Assembly: GCF_963678635.1 (NCBI RefSeq)
Contig: NC_087062.1
Location: forward strand, 15,797,789 to 15,861,788
Length of the DNA stretch: 64,000 nucleotides
Reading direction: 5' to 3'
DNA from: Symsagittifera roscoffensis
Taxonomy: Eukaryota; Xenacoelomorpha; Acoela; Convolutidae
The position numbers were made by a program, and so were the translations under genes. Positions 62,913 through 64,000 of the stretch are shown one piece after another. The notes below the pieces were generated by a model. It was not told where the DNA came from. It made no database searches and worked only from the letters and a program-made list of their open reading frames with translations. The stretch's first letter is position 1. Every line of letters begins with the position of its first letter.

Positions 62913-64000
62913 ATGGACAACTTCAACTTGGATGAATTGATGGACCTGGCAGAGGCATATGTAGGACCGATGATAGATGCGATCTATCGTCGGCTGATCG
63001 ATCGAGACTTCGCTCTGGAGGACCCAGAGGTAGTCATGTTGCTGACCGCCCTGATCAATATCTTGGGGCACGACAACCGTGGGGACCGCCCCACGGAAGT
63101 CCTGTTGATGGCAGCATATGGAGAAAGAGGAGTACTAGACCGCCCGAACATGAGAGTGATGAGGTGGAGAAACGGGGCTCTCTCAGGGAGTGACTTGGCG
63201 AATGAGCCTGGATTGGGAAGTTCTAGGACTTACCAACCAGGTGAGATGCCAATGCCCTCCAAGCCCAAACCTGGGCTGACGAGAATGCATCGGGAGATGA
63301 ACAGCGAGGCGACCTCGTCTGGTTCACCACTGAGAGCAGCTGTGCCACCAAAAAGGGCGAAAGTAGCACAGAAGGTTCAGACGAACCAAACCATGCAAGA
63401 TCTGGATGAGATGAACGATGAGCTGAAAAGTACAAAGAAGGAGCTGGACGAGATGACCAGAAGCATGCTCCAGATGGAGGAAGATCGGGACATGTGGAGA
63501 AAGTTGTTTGAAGACTGCAACAAAAAGCAGGGTCAAGAGATTGAGCGCCTAAAGCAGGAATACAAAGAGCGATCGGAGCAGATGGCGTTGACAACGGCCG
63601 TGGAGAAAGTGATACCTGCAAGGGATATTCCTCGTGGGCAGTCCCCGATGGAGCTCTTAACGCCTAGAGAAATGAGTCAAACAACGGAGACACGACCTCC
63701 AGTAGAGACAAATCGAGTAACAATCCCGGATCCTAGTGACACCTTGGGTGACCCCGTCGTAGAACAGACAGTGAGGAAACTGATAGAGACAGCTGGACGA
63801 CTGGTCGCTAACAAGAATGCGCCAGGTTCCAGGGTGACTGCACCCTATGGAACGATTGACGATACGGGCAGAGTACAACTCTCCCAGACCGCGATCAGAC
63901 AAGGGATAAGTAACGTGACACCACTCATGGGGAGCTCGAGAATCCCAGAGAGGAAAGTACGAAAGATGCCAGCGAAGAAAGTGTCTCGCATAATAGACGT
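62913..64000 (+). CDS. Downstream ORF of the gypsy-like element, partial (362+ aa, runs off the window)
   Basis: An ATG at 62913 opens a frame that stays open to the last base. It starts MDNFNLDELMDLAEAYVGPM, a helical acidic segment, then a Pro/Ser-rich part with a basic, NLS-like PPKRAKVAQK (about residue 149). A coiled coil follows (about 160-230; LDEMNDELKSTKKELDEM, EIERLKQEYKERSEQM), then a Pro/Thr-rich region and a basic segment (PERKVRKMPAKKVSR). There is no signal peptide or membrane segment, so it does not look like an envelope. It could be a third ORF of the element, or the gag-like start of a second, adjacent element. Codon and base use resemble the upstream pol. Function unknown. 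Confidence 0.7.
   Translation, partial: MDNFNLDELMDLAEAYVGPMIDAIYRRLIDRDFALEDPEVVMLLTALINILGHDNRGDRPTEVLLMAAYGERGVLDRPNMRVMRWRNGALSGSDLANEPGLGSSRTYQPGEMPMPSKPKPGLTRMHREMNSEATSSGSPLRAAVPPKRAKVAQKVQTNQTMQDLDEMNDELKSTKKELDEMTRSMLQMEEDRDMWRKLFEDCNKKQGQEIERLKQEYKERSEQMALTTAVEKVIPARDIPRGQSPMELLTPREMSQTTETRPPVETNRVTIPDPSDTLGDPVVEQTVRKLIETAGRLVANKNAPGSRVTAPYGTIDDTGRVQLSQTAIRQGISNVTPLMGSSRIPERKVRKMPAKKVSRIID

Larger units (their letters stand above)
50900..64000 (+). mobile_element. Large Ty3/gypsy-like LTR-type retroelement, damaged, 3' end beyond the window
   Basis: Gag with two zinc knuckles, DTG protease, RT remnant with YVDD, RNase H, HHCC and DDE integrase with a GPF motif, and chromosomal order PR-RT-RH-IN identify a Ty3/gypsy-like element. 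Additional parts are a long acidic spacer between RNase H and integrase, a long tail after integrase ending in a macro-like domain, and a separate downstream frame from 62913. Damage: an in-frame TGA (56899), a deletion of most of RT with frameshift (about 57826), and a frameshift before the integrase core (about 60311). The left boundary is uncertain. At more than 11 kb it is large for the class. Its base composition is clearly richer in G+C than the surrounding DNA. Confidence 0.8.

Overview
This is AT-rich, intron-containing, transposon-dense DNA from an animal. The evidence is a Vasa/DDX4-type helicase fragment, a five-exon voltage-gated proton channel (Hv1) gene with GT-AG introns, RING and B-box (TRIM-type) exons, tRNA-derived SINEs, a BEL/Pao element and a Ty3/gypsy-like element. 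I cannot name the phylum. I saw no rRNA gene, no convincing functional tRNA gene and no CRISPR array.

Layout. 1-178: possible 3' end of an unrecognised gene. 3208-4579 (+): the last two exons of a vasa/DDX4-like gene; no upstream helicase exons are visible in the 3 kb before them. 5649-5927: a long-hairpin element. 7395-16255 (+): a nearly intact BEL/Pao LTR retrotransposon with almost identical LTRs, a 2.1 kb repeat-filled leader and one 1,861-codon gag-pol frame whose RT catalytic box reads YMDY. 17690-21491 (+): a two-exon gene for a 126-residue unrecognised helical protein. 21.5-38 kb: dispersed repeats, with minus-strand decayed coding sequence that includes a TRIM-type B-box/coiled-coil pseudogene and a RING exon present twice. 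A hairpin-ended repeat of about 540 bp recurs through this stretch. 39218-47527 (-): a complete Hv1-family gene (276 codons, 5 exons). Its introns hold MITEs, a SINE and a hAT-like MITE nested in another MITE. 48.6-53.3 kb: an inverted-repeat pair, then a leader carrying many copies of a short AATCCGGAGGGGTC-like motif. 53315 to the right edge (+): a large, damaged Ty3/gypsy-like retroelement.

The two most notable items are these. (1) The gypsy-like element's Pol continues past integrase into a tail of about 430 residues that ends in what looks like a macro (ADP-ribose-binding) domain of the ALC1/TARG1 type. A further long reading frame follows in the env position and runs off the window. (2) The Hv1 protein aligns to human Hv1 without gaps from S1 to S4 (constant offset of 43 residues), yet it has Tyr at the selectivity-filter Asp112 position and Asn at the third S4 arginine (Arg211) position.

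The host genes are unrelated in function and form no operon. Most of the remaining sequence is explained by layered transposition: SINE into MITE, hAT-like MITE into MITE, MITEs into introns, and duplicated RING/repeat blocks. All calls rest on reading the sequence and on family knowledge recalled from memory; no alignment, search or folding program was run.
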